Positions 53,985 to 63,090 of a DNA stretch of 64,000 nucleotides are shown here, piece by piece. Source of the DNA: Flavobacteriales bacterium UBA4466 (lineage in GTDB: Bacteria; Bacteroidota; Bacteroidia; Flavobacteriales_D; Crocinitomicaceae); NCBI GenBank assembly GCA_905182335.1, contig CAJJBE010000004.1, forward strand, positions 273,022-337,021, given 5' to 3'. The position numbers and the translations under genes are program-made. Positions within the stretch are counted from its first letter, which is position 1; each line of letters begins with the position of its first letter. Below the pieces are notes generated by a model. The model did no database searches. It was not told where the DNA came from and saw only the letters and a list, made by a program, of their open reading frames with translations.

Positions 53985-54452
53985 ATGGTTCAGGTTTATA
54001 CAGACGGTTCAGCTAAAGGCAATCCAGGTAATGGCGGCTATGGAATCGTTATGCGTTTTAACGGGCTTGTCAAGGAGTTTTCACAAGGCTATAGAATGAC
54101 GACCAATAATCGAATGGAGTTACTAGCGATTATTGTTGCTTTGGAAAAAATGAAAACGACACAATACCCAATTCATATTTATTCAGATTCTAAGTATGTA
54201 ATTGATTCGATTACTAAGAAGTGGGTTTTCGGTTGGGAGAAAAAGAGTTTTAAAGGTAAAAAGAATAGCGATCTTTGGAAAAGATATCTTAAGCTACATC
54301 CAAATTTTGATTTACATTTTCATTGGGTAAAAGGACATGCTGGGCATATAGAAAATGAAAGATGTGACACACTTGCTGTTGCCGCGGCAGACGGAGGGAA
54401 TCATTTAATTGATGAAGTTTTCGAGGCTAAAAAGGCATCTGAAAATAATTAA
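53985..54452 (+). CDS. rnhA: Ribonuclease HI
   Basis: A 155-residue ribonuclease HI that cleaves RNA in RNA-DNA hybrids. The four acidic metal ligands D7 (YTDGSAKGNPG), E45 (MELL), D68 (YSDSKYV) and D128 (NERCDTLA) and the active-site H118 are present, and the basic protrusion (about 80-102, W-K-K-K rich) that holds the hybrid is retained. Length matches E. coli RNase HI. It overlaps the convergent next gene by 4 nt. Confidence 0.96.
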   Translation: MVQVYTDGSAKGNPGNGGYGIVMRFNGLVKEFSQGYRMTTNNRMELLAIIVALEKMKTTQYPIHIYSDSKYVIDSITKKWVFGWEKKSFKGKKNSDLWKRYLKLHPNFDLHFHWVKGHAGHIENERCDTLAVAAADGGNHLIDEVFEAKKASENN

Positions 54453-55147
54453 ACCTGTTTTTTCGAATTCTTATCAATCGAAATTTGACATGCTTTCATA
54501 AAAGTGTAAATAATAGGATGGGGTCTTTCTCGAGTAGAAGATATTTGCGGACAAAAACCACAAGCTAAAAAAAAGTCATTGTTTTTTAAACTGATAACTT
54601 CAGGCTCTTCAAATTGATTGTATGCCTCAATTTCAGCAATGTTATCATTTAAATATTGAATGAGTTGTGGATATAAACTGTACCTGTTACTCGTCAATTC
54701 AATATTAGAATAATTTTCATATAATTGACGAAACTCTTTTGAATTTGGGGAAATGAATATCTTCTCAAATTGTTGACCTTCAATTAAATTATCAGAGATT
54801 AATTTTTCGTTTTTATTATTTAATTGATACGAGCTTATCAAAACCTCAAGTAAGGTCTTGTATCCATCACCGGTCACTAATATTGGAACCCCCACCCCAA
54901 TAACATTTTTTATGATACCATGAAGAAAGAATGGATTCTTGATTGGACCTGGGGCAATCCAAATCCCATCATATTGATTGAATTGTTGAGGTCTAAATTT
55001 CATTACCTCTTTAGGCTTTATCCAATAATAATTAACGTCAATGTCTAAAAAATGAGCCGAATGATCAATGGCCATATTTGTGGCGTGATGAGAATTATAA
55101 GTGAAATTATAATCACCTATAATAGCTATTTTTAAGCTTTGACTCAT
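54449..55147 (-). CDS. CTP synthase C-terminal-region-related protein lacking the amidotransferase nucleophile
   Basis: A 232-residue protein resembling the glutamine amidotransferase half of CTP synthase, without the synthetase half (IAIIGDYNFTYNSHHATN start; YDGIWIAPGPIKN; C-terminal RPHPII near 208-213). Its closest match by memory is the CTP synthase C-terminal region-related (seleno)protein family, where the nucleophile elbow is GTCGG; here it reads VTGDGYK (91-97), with no Cys or Sec. The His of the triad (H210) remains but the following Glu is Ile. It is therefore probably not a glutaminase. It follows a lipoprotein gene by 18 nt. Confidence 0.7.
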   Translation of the reverse strand: MSQSLKIAIIGDYNFTYNSHHATNMAIDHSAHFLDIDVNYYWIKPKEVMKFRPQQFNQYDGIWIAPGPIKNPFFLHGIIKNVIGVGVPILVTGDGYKTLLEVLISSYQLNNKNEKLISDNLIEGQQFEKIFISPNSKEFRQLYENYSNIELTSNRYSLYPQLIQYLNDNIAEIEAYNQFEEPEVISLKNNDFFLACGFCPQISSTRERPHPIIYTFMKACQISIDKNSKKQV

Positions 55148-55165
55148 GGCTTTAATGCTTAAAAA

Positions 55166-55852
55166 CTATCGTTTAAAGTAACCTTTGTATTGGGCATCAG
55201 TAATCATTATAGATGCAAGCGAATCTACCATTGTTGGTGGGTTCGTTTGAGGTGATATCGTGATATCAATCACAGAGTATGTATGAAAAACCTCAGTTGC
55301 AAAATTACAAGTAAACTTAGAGTAGTCACCGGAGTTGTCAGATTCTTGAGAAATACTTTCATATACAAAAGAAACATCTTGAACGGTAGAGTTAATTTCG
55401 TCTGATTTCCAAACATCACCATAAGTATCACTATAGGCCACTTCAAATCCTGTAAGCGCATTATTTGAATAGTTCGGGGCGCTTGTTGTAGGAGCATCTT
55501 TATCAAAGAATTGATTAAATAAAGTTAATGCCGGAGTGCTAGTTCCAGTTGGATCATTCCAAGATAAACTTCCAATTCCAACCTGCATATAAGAGGCGTC
55601 ACTTTGAGAAATCATTGCAAATAAATATTGAGCATCTGTTATACCCGCTGAAGTTTGCATTGCAATACTTGGTGCACAATAGTAACCATTAACGTTTTCT
55701 GTATATTCAATGTATGCACCGCCAATAGTCCCTTGAAACTCACCCTTAAGGTCAGCTGTTGGTTCTGGAGCTGGTATAACTTCATGTTTTATACATGAGC
55801 CCAGTGTAACTCCTAATAATAATATTATAATTGAGGTTTGTTTTATCATCAT
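55166..55852 (-). CDS. Hypothetical lipoprotein
   Basis: A 228-residue exported protein. The N terminus has a lipobox (LGSC) that would place a lipidated Cys near residue 20, then a short Pro-rich linker (PAPEPT) and a beta-rich domain with many Ser, Thr and Tyr. No motif is recognised. The next gene downstream is the CTP-synthase-like protein, possibly cotranscribed. Confidence 0.75.
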   Translation of the reverse strand: MMIKQTSIIILLLGVTLGSCIKHEVIPAPEPTADLKGEFQGTIGGAYIEYTENVNGYYCAPSIAMQTSAGITDAQYLFAMISQSDASYMQVGIGSLSWNDPTGTSTPALTLFNQFFDKDAPTTSAPNYSNNALTGFEVAYSDTYGDVWKSDEINSTVQDVSFVYESISQESDNSGDYSKFTCNFATEVFHTYSVIDITISPQTNPPTMVDSLASIMITDAQYKGYFKR

Positions 55853-55963
55853 GTTAGTAGTTTGAAGCTGTAAATGTCTTTATCATAGTTGATAAAGAAG
55901 TTGTTTCTTACAACTAAATTACGTAAAAAAGATTGAAAAGGTTACTTCAAAGACTAAGATTTA

Positions 55964-56284
55964 TTAAGCTCGAATTTGTCTAATAGAATCTTGGTTTGTT
56001 AATTCATTTAAGTTCACAGAGCTATTGTATGATTGATTTATGTTTATCGTAAATAGTATTTCATCATTATACATGCGCTCAGAAATCATTAAATCCTCTA
56101 ACTCGAATTGCTCATTCTTCCGTCTCAATTGATTTAACACTTGATTAAGTTGAGACATGGAAATAGTAATGTCACTTGAATAATTCATATTACCCTGATT
56201 TATTCTTCCTTTAACCAATACTGATGAATCGTTCGATTCAAATAGAATAGTTGTAATCTCAAATGTTTTATCTTCTGTACTCAT
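55964..56284 (-). CDS. Hypothetical small cytoplasmic protein
   Basis: About 106 residues from the ATG at 56284 (MSTEDKTFEITTILFES); the frame extends 31 codons further but that part overlaps the promoter region of the divergent aminopeptidase gene and looks non-coding. The protein has a beta-rich N-terminal half (VLVKGRINQGNMNYSSDITISM) and a hydrophilic helical segment near 45-55. No family is recognised, and no signal peptide or membrane segment is visible. Confidence 0.65.
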   Translation of the reverse strand: MSTEDKTFEITTILFESNDSSVLVKGRINQGNMNYSSDITISMSQLNQVLNQLRRKNEQFELEDLMISERMYNDEILFTININQSYNSSVNLNELTNQDSIRQIRA

Positions 56285-56425
56285 AGCTATTTTTTTATAA
56301 AACAAATTTGGGAAGATAGAACGTAAACTATTTACGATGATATGTTTTGCAATCAAAAAAATATTATCGAAACACACTTGTTTTACTGTAAAAAATGTAC
56401 TTTCATGTTCATAAAATAGAACAGC

Positions 56426-57718
56426 ATGAAATACGATAGAATTGACAAGGAATTGTTCATTATGAATAGGAAGAACTTTGTTTCAGAAATGGATCAGTCA
56501 TCGCTGGCTGTTTTTAATTCAAATGATATCTTCCCTATAAGTGCAGATAGCACAATGCCTTTTCAGCAGCATAGAGATATTCTTTTTCTTTCTGGGGTTG
56601 ACCAAGAAGAGAGTGTACTTGTGATTTCCCCGGGCTCAAAAAATAAAGCACATCGAGAAGTTCTTTTCCTAAAAGAGACCAGTAAACAGATTGCAGTATG
56701 GGAGGGAGCAAAATTGAATAAAGAAAACGCGTTCGAAACCTCTGGAATCAAAACCGTCTATTGGTTGGATCAATTCGATCGTATTTTTAAGCAAATTATA
56801 AGCGAAGTTGATCATGTTTATTTAAATTCAAATGAGCATTTAAGGGCAGACACAACTGTCCAAACACGCGAAGACCGTTTTGTAAATAAAATGCGCGCTG
56901 ATTATCCTGCACATTCTGTAAGAAGAAGTGCTCCAATTATGCATCGAATTAGATCACGAAAGCTTCCAATTGAAATCGACTTGATGCAAAAGGCCTGTGA
57001 CATTACAAAGTCTGGTATTGAACGTATTCTTGGGTTTGTTAAGCCGGGAGTATGGGAGTATGAAATCGAAGCAGAGTTGATTCACGAATTCATTCGAAAT
57101 CGGTCACGTGGTTTTGCTTACACACCAATTATAGCATCTGGAGCTAATGCATGTGTTTTGCATTACATTGAAAACAACGCACTTTGCAACGCAGGGGATG
57201 TCATTCTTCTAGATGTTGGTGCAGAATATGCGAATTATGCATCTGATTTAACAAGGTCAGTTCCAGTGAGTGGTCGTTTTACAGATAGGCAAAGAGCAGT
57301 TTACAACGCTGTTTTACATGTAAAAAAGGAGGCGGAAAAATTACTTGTTCCAGGAACAATGATGGATGATTATCACAAGGAAGTTGGAAAGTTGATGGAA
57401 AGCGAGTTATTGAAGCTAAAGCTTATTGACAAAATAGACATTAAAAACCAACGAGCGGATTGGCCTGCTTACAAGAAATACTTTATGCACGGCACCTCTC
57501 ACTTTATTGGTTTAGATACACATGATGTTGGATTATGGAATGAACCAATTGAAGCTGGAATGGCTTTCACTTGTGAGCCAGGAATTTATATTCCAGAGGA
57601 GCGTCTTGGTATTCGTCTTGAAGATGATTTAGTTGTGCAAAAAAAGGGATCGCCATTAAATTTAATGGGTTCTATTCCAATTGAAGCCGATGAAATTGAG
57701 ACTTTGATGAATGAGTAA
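56426..57718 (+). CDS. Aminopeptidase P family (M24) metallopeptidase
   Basis: A 430-residue Xaa-Pro aminopeptidase that removes N-terminal residues before proline. The creatinase-type N-terminal domain (about 1-170) precedes the pita-bread domain, whose metal ligands D263, D274, H359, E384 and E400 are all present, along with H246 and H366 near the active site. Length agrees with E. coli PepP (440). The downstream hydrolase gene overlaps its 3' end by 8 nt, so the two are coupled. Confidence 0.94.
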   Translation: MKYDRIDKELFIMNRKNFVSEMDQSSLAVFNSNDIFPISADSTMPFQQHRDILFLSGVDQEESVLVISPGSKNKAHREVLFLKETSKQIAVWEGAKLNKENAFETSGIKTVYWLDQFDRIFKQIISEVDHVYLNSNEHLRADTTVQTREDRFVNKMRADYPAHSVRRSAPIMHRIRSRKLPIEIDLMQKACDITKSGIERILGFVKPGVWEYEIEAELIHEFIRNRSRGFAYTPIIASGANACVLHYIENNALCNAGDVILLDVGAEYANYASDLTRSVPVSGRFTDRQRAVYNAVLHVKKEAEKLLVPGTMMDDYHKEVGKLMESELLKLKLIDKIDIKNQRADWPAYKKYFMHGTSHFIGLDTHDVGLWNEPIEAGMAFTCEPGIYIPEERLGIRLEDDLVVQKKGSPLNLMGSIPIEADEIETLMNE

Positions 57719-58469
57719 TAAGAATAAAGAGATATTATTTCACAGGGTGTCCGGAATTGGCCACCCTGTTCTTTTTTTACATGGTTTTTTAGAGTCATCC
57801 ACCATGTGGGACTTTTTAGATTTACCAGATTCAATTCAGAAAATTGTAGTTGATTTACCAGGACACGGAAACAGTTTAGATGTATCCGAAGAGTCCACGA
57901 TGAATTATATGGCTGAGCTTGTGTTCGATCTGCTTGTAATACTTAATGTCAAACAGTACACAATTGTTGGGCATTCGATGGGGGGATATGTTGGTTTAGA
58001 GTTAATGAAACGCGACTCTAACTGTAATAAACTGGTTTTGTTGAATTCTAATTTTTGGAAGGACTCACCTGAGAAAATTCAAAACCGCAAACGTGTGGCT
58101 AATGTTGTTAGGACAAATAAATCTCATTTTTTGTATGAAACTATCCCTAATTTATTCCTCAACCCTGAAAAATATGATTACGAAGTAAAAGCATTGATTG
58201 ATGAGTCAAAGAGAATGAAATCTGTCAATATCGGACGTCTTTCGATCGCTATGGGTAAAAGGAAAAATAACAAAGAACTTGTGGCAGAACAATTAGATAA
58301 TATACTAATTATTCAAGGTGAGGAAGATGTAATAGTCTCTAAAACCGAGATGGATAATAAACTTAAAGGCCTAAAAAGTAAGTATGTTGTTCTCAAAAAC
58401 ACGGGGCATATGGCTCATATAGAACTGCCCATAAAAACAAAAGAATTAATATTATCATTTGTTGAATAA
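57711..58469 (+). CDS. Alpha/beta hydrolase
   Basis: A 252-residue alpha/beta hydrolase. The nucleophile elbow is GHSMGG with S89, the acid is D206 (GEEDVIV), and the base H233 (TGHMAHIE); the oxyanion-hole motif HGF (HGFLESS, about 24-30) is also seen. It most likely cleaves an ester or similar bond, substrate unknown. It is coupled to the aminopeptidase P gene by an 8-nt overlap. Confidence 0.93.
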   Translation: MSNKNKEILFHRVSGIGHPVLFLHGFLESSTMWDFLDLPDSIQKIVVDLPGHGNSLDVSEESTMNYMAELVFDLLVILNVKQYTIVGHSMGGYVGLELMKRDSNCNKLVLLNSNFWKDSPEKIQNRKRVANVVRTNKSHFLYETIPNLFLNPEKYDYEVKALIDESKRMKSVNIGRLSIAMGKRKNNKELVAEQLDNILIIQGEEDVIVSKTEMDNKLKGLKSKYVVLKNTGHMAHIELPIKTKELILSFVE

Positions 58470-58638
58470 AAAAGGAATTACTAAAGGGGGGGTAGAAAAT
58501 CACTTCACGCATTATTTTCTTTCAAAACTAATCCAGTAATTAGCTAAGCAAGAAACTAACCAGCAGATTTAATACTCAAATGAAAACAATTATATTTGGC
58601 AATGCTTAAAAGCAGAGCCTGATTTCTATAACTATTTC

Positions 58639-59676
58639 TTAGTCGTTGAGGTGATTCCATCCTTGTGCTTGAAGCTCAATAGCAGATCCAGACTTGTCAA
58701 TAAAATAGATTCCGTCTGCTTCATTTGTAATGTGACCAATAATTGACATATGTGGATTTCCTTTAACCTTTTCGAAGTCAGATTGAGGCACGGTGAATAA
58801 TAATTCATAATCCTCACCGCCATTTAAAGCGCAAGTGCTTGGATCTAAATTAAAATCAAGAGCAGTCATCGATGTTTTCGCATCAATAGGAATTTTCTCA
58901 TCATATACATGACACCCAACTTTACTTGATTTACAGAGGTGCATTATTTCAGAAGCTAATCCATCAGATATGTCAATCATAGAAGTAGGTTTGAGTTCAA
59001 GCTCTTTCAAGAATAGGATAATGTCTTTTCTTGCTTCTGGTTTCAATTGACGTTCTATGATATAATCATGTCCATCTAAGTCCGGTTGAATCTCAGGGTT
59101 TGTACTATAAACTACTTTTTCACGCTCCAATATTTGAAGTCCCATATAGGCAGCCCCTAAATCACCAGTTGCAACAAGTAAATCATTTTCTTTAGCTCCA
59201 GAACGATAAGTAATGTCTTTTTTCTTAGCAGAACCAATAACGGTTATACTAATTGATAGGCCAGACAATGACGATGTTGTATCACCACCAATTAAATCTA
59301 CGTTGTAAATAGAGCAAGCTGTGCGAATCCCATCATAAAGTTCTTCTAATGCTTCTACAGGAAAACGGTTTGAAACAGCAATAGAAACAGTGATTTGTTC
59401 AGCTGTTCCATTCATTGCGCAGATATCAGAAATATTAACTGCTACCGCTTTGTATCCAAGATGTTTCAATGGCATGTACATTAAGTTGAAATGCACGCCT
59501 TCTATAAGCATGTCTGTAGAGATTAATTTTGCGTCATCATCAGAAATCGAAATTACTGCAGCATCATCACCAATGCCAAACGTTGTGCTTGGATTTTGAT
59601 TAACGAAGTCCTTTGTTAAATGATCAATTAAGCCAAATTCACCAAGTTTTTCTAATTCCGTCCTTTGATCGCTCAT
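58639..59676 (-). CDS. thiL: Thiamine-monophosphate kinase
   Basis: A 345-residue kinase that makes thiamine diphosphate from thiamine monophosphate in the last step of thiamine synthesis. The N-terminal FGIGDDAAVI (D37, D38 for magnesium), the LIGGDTTSS block and the MIDISDGLASEI motif of the AIR synthase-like fold are present, followed by the ALNGGEDYELLFT block. The remaining thiamine genes are not nearby, apart from the ThiF-like protein at 22 kb. Confidence 0.95.
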   Translation of the reverse strand: MSDQRTELEKLGEFGLIDHLTKDFVNQNPSTTFGIGDDAAVISISDDDAKLISTDMLIEGVHFNLMYMPLKHLGYKAVAVNISDICAMNGTAEQITVSIAVSNRFPVEALEELYDGIRTACSIYNVDLIGGDTTSSLSGLSISITVIGSAKKKDITYRSGAKENDLLVATGDLGAAYMGLQILEREKVVYSTNPEIQPDLDGHDYIIERQLKPEARKDIILFLKELELKPTSMIDISDGLASEIMHLCKSSKVGCHVYDEKIPIDAKTSMTALDFNLDPSTCALNGGEDYELLFTVPQSDFEKVKGNPHMSIIGHITNEADGIYFIDKSGSAIELQAQGWNHLND

Positions 59677-59736
59677 ACTGTTAAATTTTGTGTAAAGTTA
59701 ACTCAAATTTCATAAAGAATGTGGCTACTGTGTTTT

Positions 59737-59796
59737 TCTCTTTTTAAAGAGAAAATGTCTTGTTTCAAATCAAATTTTGACTTGAAACAAGACATT
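59737..59796. terminator. Double hairpin with T tract on the plus strand
   Basis: A short inverted repeat TCTCTTT/AAAGAGA (59737-59752) is followed by a 15-bp perfect stem (59754-59768 with 59782-59796) whose loop is also self-complementary. A run of ten T residues follows downstream (from 59803). It resembles a strong plus-strand terminator, but no plus-strand gene ends just before it. Confidence 0.5.
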
Positions 59797-59912
59797 AATG
59801 CTATTTTTTTTTTGTCATTTCTGATCAAAATCATTAATTATAATTAACTTAGATATAATTGCTGATAGAGCCTTGTCAAAGAGTCTTTAACACGAAGGTT
59901 AGGGATTCACCT

Positions 59913-59920
59913 TAAATTTG
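59913..59920 (+). promoter_or_regulatory. -7 promoter box for the cysteine dioxygenase operon
   Basis: TAAATTTG, an exact TAnnTTTG match, 34 nt before the TTG start of the dioxygenase gene. No -33 element was seen. Confidence 0.45.
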
Positions 59921-59954
59921 AATCAATATTTGAACAAATAAAAGGATAGCCATT

Positions 59955-60515
59955 TTGAATTCTAAACCCCAAGAAGATAATATATCAAAATCAAGCGATG
60001 AACCCCTAACCAGTCTTTCTCAATTAGTTGAGAAGTTAAATGGTTCACCTACCAAAGAGTTTGTTTCTATTGCAAGAAATGTTGATTTAGTTACTTCAGA
60101 CGTTTCTGATTTTGCAACTTGGTCAACTAAAAAGTATACGCGTAATTGTATTGAAATAAATGATCGGTTTGAACTAATTTTATTGTGCTGGGAACCGGGT
60201 CAGAAAACACCTATTCACGATCATGGTGGAGAAGAATGTTGGGTTTATTTTGTTAATAGTGAGTTTGAAGAAATCATCTATGAAAAGGTTGGTTCAGCAT
60301 TAAGAGAGAAAACGACTTTAGCAGTTGTGCCTGGATCAGTCACCTTCATGTCAGACTTCATGGGAGTACATAGCTTGCACAACACTGGGGGTCAACGAGG
60401 ATTTTCAGTTCATCTCTATGCAAAACCAATCACATCTTGCAATATTTTCAATGTCGATTCAGCAAAATTTGAATTGATTGAAATGAAATACGATACTCAA
60501 ATTGAATTAATTTAA
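59955..60515 (+). CDS. Cysteine dioxygenase (cupin)
   Basis: A 186-residue cysteine dioxygenase that oxidises cysteine to cysteine sulfinate with iron and oxygen. Compared with the mammalian enzyme: iron ligands H88, H90 (PIHDHGG) and H139 (GVHSLHN), R63 for the substrate carboxylate, and the C95/Y155 pair that can form the Cys-Tyr crosslink. There is no in-frame ATG near the start, so the TTG at 59955 is used. The next gene begins 4 nt after its stop and is the likely partner enzyme. Confidence 0.92.
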   Translation: MNSKPQEDNISKSSDEPLTSLSQLVEKLNGSPTKEFVSIARNVDLVTSDVSDFATWSTKKYTRNCIEINDRFELILLCWEPGQKTPIHDHGGEECWVYFVNSEFEEIIYEKVGSALREKTTLAVVPGSVTFMSDFMGVHSLHNTGGQRGFSVHLYAKPITSCNIFNVDSAKFELIEMKYDTQIELI

Positions 60516-60519
60516 TAAT

Positions 60520-61902
60520 ATGACATCAACATTAAAGGCCGATTTAGAGCTGTTCAACCAAATGGTTGAAATTTTATTAAATGAAGAAGCTATTAAGCCG
60601 GTGGCTGAAAGAATAGATGCGAAAGAATTATACAGCAGGCTTGATTTATCTCTTAATGAATCTCCTATGGTGGATCAAGAGTTTAGGGATGTGCTGAAAA
60701 AAGTACTTGTTACTACTCCAAAAACAGCGACAAACTTATTCTTTAATCAGTTGTTTGGTGGGAGACAAGGAAAGGCAATCTTGGGAGATTTACTTGCTGT
60801 TTTACTTAATAATAGCATGTATACTTATAAAGTTGCTGGTCCTCAAGTTGGTATTGAGCAAGAAATTATTAGAAAATCGTGTGATTTAGTTGGTTATGGC
60901 CATGGCAGTAATGGTACGTTTCCAACAGGAGGCTCTATGAGTAATTATATGGCTTTGGTCATGGCGCGGGATAAACACGATTTATCTATTCGTACGAATG
61001 GAGTTATGAAGCGTTTGATTATTTATACCTCTAAAGAATCACATTATTCAAATGCTAAAAATGCTAGTTTTTCAGGTGTTGGCAGAGGGAATGTGCGCTA
61101 TATCGAATCAGATGATAATGGATGCATGATTCCATCAAAACTAGAGACTCAAATAAAAACCGATATTCAGGATGGAGGCACACCGATTTATGTAAATGCA
61201 ACTGCTGGCACAACCGTTTTGGGCGCTTTTGATTCTGTTGATGAAATTGCTGACGTTTGTGAGAAATATAACCTATGGCTTCATGTTGATGGAGCGTATT
61301 GCGGAGCGGTTATTTTTAGCCAAAAACATAGCTCCTTGTTGAAAGGTATGAAACGTTCGGATTCATTTAGTTTCAATGCACATAAAATGTTAGGAACTCC
61401 TTTAACATGCTCAATCCTTCTTGTTAAGGACAAGAAGAACTTAAATGATTCGTTTTCTAATGATGCGGAATATCTTTATCAAACCGACGGAGATGATTTC
61501 AATCTTGGAAAAACGTCGTTCCAATGTGGACGAAGAAATGATGCGTTAAAGTTTTGGACGCTATGGAAGTCAGTTGGCTCAAAAGGGTTGGAAGAAATTA
61601 TTGATCATCAATTTGATTTAGCAGATGTAGCTAGGACATATGTCAGAAACAATTCAGACTATACACTATATAGTTTTGATAATTCTATTTCAATTTGCTT
61701 TAATTATAAGGGTATTGATGCAAATAAATTATGCAATGCACTTTATGAAGAGCAGGTTACTGTTGTAGGTTTTGGAGCTTTTAAAGGGGTTGAGTTTGTT
61801 CGCTTTGTTACAATTAACGCTAACAATTCTCCTGAAGATATTTTGAATTTCTTTAGAGTGATGGAGGATTTTGTTGATATGCATCCAGAATTATTAGACT
61901 AA
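60520..61902 (+). CDS. PLP-dependent decarboxylase of the glutamate/cysteine sulfinate family
   Basis: A 460-residue group II decarboxylase. PLP would bind K289 (FNAHKML), with D257 (HVDGAY) under the ring and H175 (ESHYS) stacking on it; the GGSMSNY block (about 138-143) is also present. Family members act on glutamate, aspartate or cysteine sulfinate. Tight coupling to cysteine dioxygenase favours cysteine sulfinate, giving hypotaurine. It could instead use another acidic amino acid. Confidence 0.88.
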   Translation: MTSTLKADLELFNQMVEILLNEEAIKPVAERIDAKELYSRLDLSLNESPMVDQEFRDVLKKVLVTTPKTATNLFFNQLFGGRQGKAILGDLLAVLLNNSMYTYKVAGPQVGIEQEIIRKSCDLVGYGHGSNGTFPTGGSMSNYMALVMARDKHDLSIRTNGVMKRLIIYTSKESHYSNAKNASFSGVGRGNVRYIESDDNGCMIPSKLETQIKTDIQDGGTPIYVNATAGTTVLGAFDSVDEIADVCEKYNLWLHVDGAYCGAVIFSQKHSSLLKGMKRSDSFSFNAHKMLGTPLTCSILLVKDKKNLNDSFSNDAEYLYQTDGDDFNLGKTSFQCGRRNDALKFWTLWKSVGSKGLEEIIDHQFDLADVARTYVRNNSDYTLYSFDNSISICFNYKGIDANKLCNALYEEQVTVVGFGAFKGVEFVRFVTINANNSPEDILNFFRVMEDFVDMHPELLD

Positions 61903-61962
61903 AAGAAATTATTTTGCAATAAAGTAATGCACCTTAATCTGAATCCAGAATGATTTATGTAG

Positions 61963-62073
61963 CTAGATGGCTAAAATAAGATTAGCTATAGACATAATTG
62001 CGAAAATTCCTAGCAAGGCTATAATTGTAAAATCCATTGAGTCTTTAATTTGTTTACTTGTTTTTCCTTGCAT
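61963..62073 (-). CDS. Small membrane protein (36 residues)
   Basis: A 36-codon ATG frame. The product has a charged start (MQGKTSKQIKDSMD) and a single hydrophobic helix (TIIALLGIFAIMSIANLILAI). A TACCTTTG box lies 30 nt before the ATG, supporting expression on this strand; a competing plus-strand frame (61967-62155) has a less natural composition. No family is recognised. Confidence 0.5.
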   Translation of the reverse strand: MQGKTSKQIKDSMDFTIIALLGIFAIMSIANLILAI

Positions 62074-62103
62074 TACAATGATATTATGTATCAGATTATA
62101 TCA

Positions 62104-62111
62104 CAAAGGTA
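62104..62111 (-). promoter_or_regulatory. -7 promoter box for the 36-residue membrane protein
   Basis: Reads TACCTTTG on the minus strand (exact TAnnTTTG), 30 nt before the ATG at 62073. Confidence 0.4.
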
Positions 62112-62360
62112 GCATATTGATACAGGAGATAATATTATTTATAATAACTTTTTAACGATTAATTGTTAATTTCTGATTTACAACTAATTATAGTTAGTTA
62201 ATCATCTTTTTCTACTTGTGTTTAGTTGGAATATCGATAAAATAAATAAACACCATCTTCATTTATAACACTAAAACATTTCTACTTTTTGTCAAAGGCA
62301 TAATAATATAGAGAGTAATTAAATTTGAGTATTAAAAAGTTCTTTTTAGATCTTGAAATA

Positions 62361-63089
62361 TTAAACGTTTTCCATTACTTCAATCAATTGTTGGTAGCAT
62401 ATTTTACACTTCTCAAGCAGTGGTTTCAGGTGCTCTGGAAACAACTCTTTTTTGGGCCTATACTTCATGAATCCAGTTGATTTATGTACACTTTCATACC
62501 AGTGTTTTGCCCAAACTCCATCTTCTTTTATTTCTCCAGCGTCCCATGATAGCATAGATTCTTGAAAGGGAATATCTACTTGAGCACATAATTTTTTCAA
62601 TGCAGTTTCAGGATTTAACAGCACCTGCTTAGAGTCTAATACTATTGGTGTAATTAGGTTCTCTTTGAAGTACGATAACAAATTGATATGTAGCGCATAC
62701 CCAACATCATCTATGGATGGGTTTTCAATGACCTTAGCAAATGATGGTAGCATGTCAACAGGGTTTCTCGTGAGAATCACATTGATTGTATCTTTCATAA
62801 ACTCCCTGTTTAAGTCAAGTAGGTGATGGGTCATGTTTTTGAAAAAAACTACAGGTGACTCATGTTTCCCCATCATCATTTTAACAACTTTTCCCCCATC
62901 ATTTTCTTGGTCTTCAAGAACTTCTTCAGATCCTGGATGGTATTTACTCGCATTGGAACAGCTAAGGTAATGTGCATAAAGTGGCTCGTCAAAAACTTTG
63001 GTGTCATTTCGTTGTGCAAAAGAATACATCAGGGCAGTAGATATATTTCTTGGTCCCGACCACAAGCAAATTCGTTTGGTTAAACCCAT
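62361..63089 (-). CDS. Sulfotransferase family protein
   Basis: A 242-residue cytosolic sulfotransferase-like protein that would transfer sulfate from PAPS to an acceptor. The 5'-phosphosulfate loop is LWSGPRNISTAL (about 9-20) and the 3'-phosphate motif is TRNPVDMLPSF (about 106-116). Acceptor unknown. It starts 1 nt after the aminotransferase stop (63091) and is cotranscribed with it. This pairing suggests that both act in one small-molecule pathway, not identified. Confidence 0.87.
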   Translation of the reverse strand: MGLTKRICLWSGPRNISTALMYSFAQRNDTKVFDEPLYAHYLSCSNASKYHPGSEEVLEDQENDGGKVVKMMMGKHESPVVFFKNMTHHLLDLNREFMKDTINVILTRNPVDMLPSFAKVIENPSIDDVGYALHINLLSYFKENLITPIVLDSKQVLLNPETALKKLCAQVDIPFQESMLSWDAGEIKEDGVWAKHWYESVHKSTGFMKYRPKKELFPEHLKPLLEKCKICYQQLIEVMENV

Positions 63090-63090
63090 T

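Noticed and set aside
61967..62155. Plus-strand 62-codon hydrophobic frame
   Set aside because: It lies opposite the 36-residue minus-strand gene, which has a promoter box and a better start; its own composition looks like antisense of a membrane helix.
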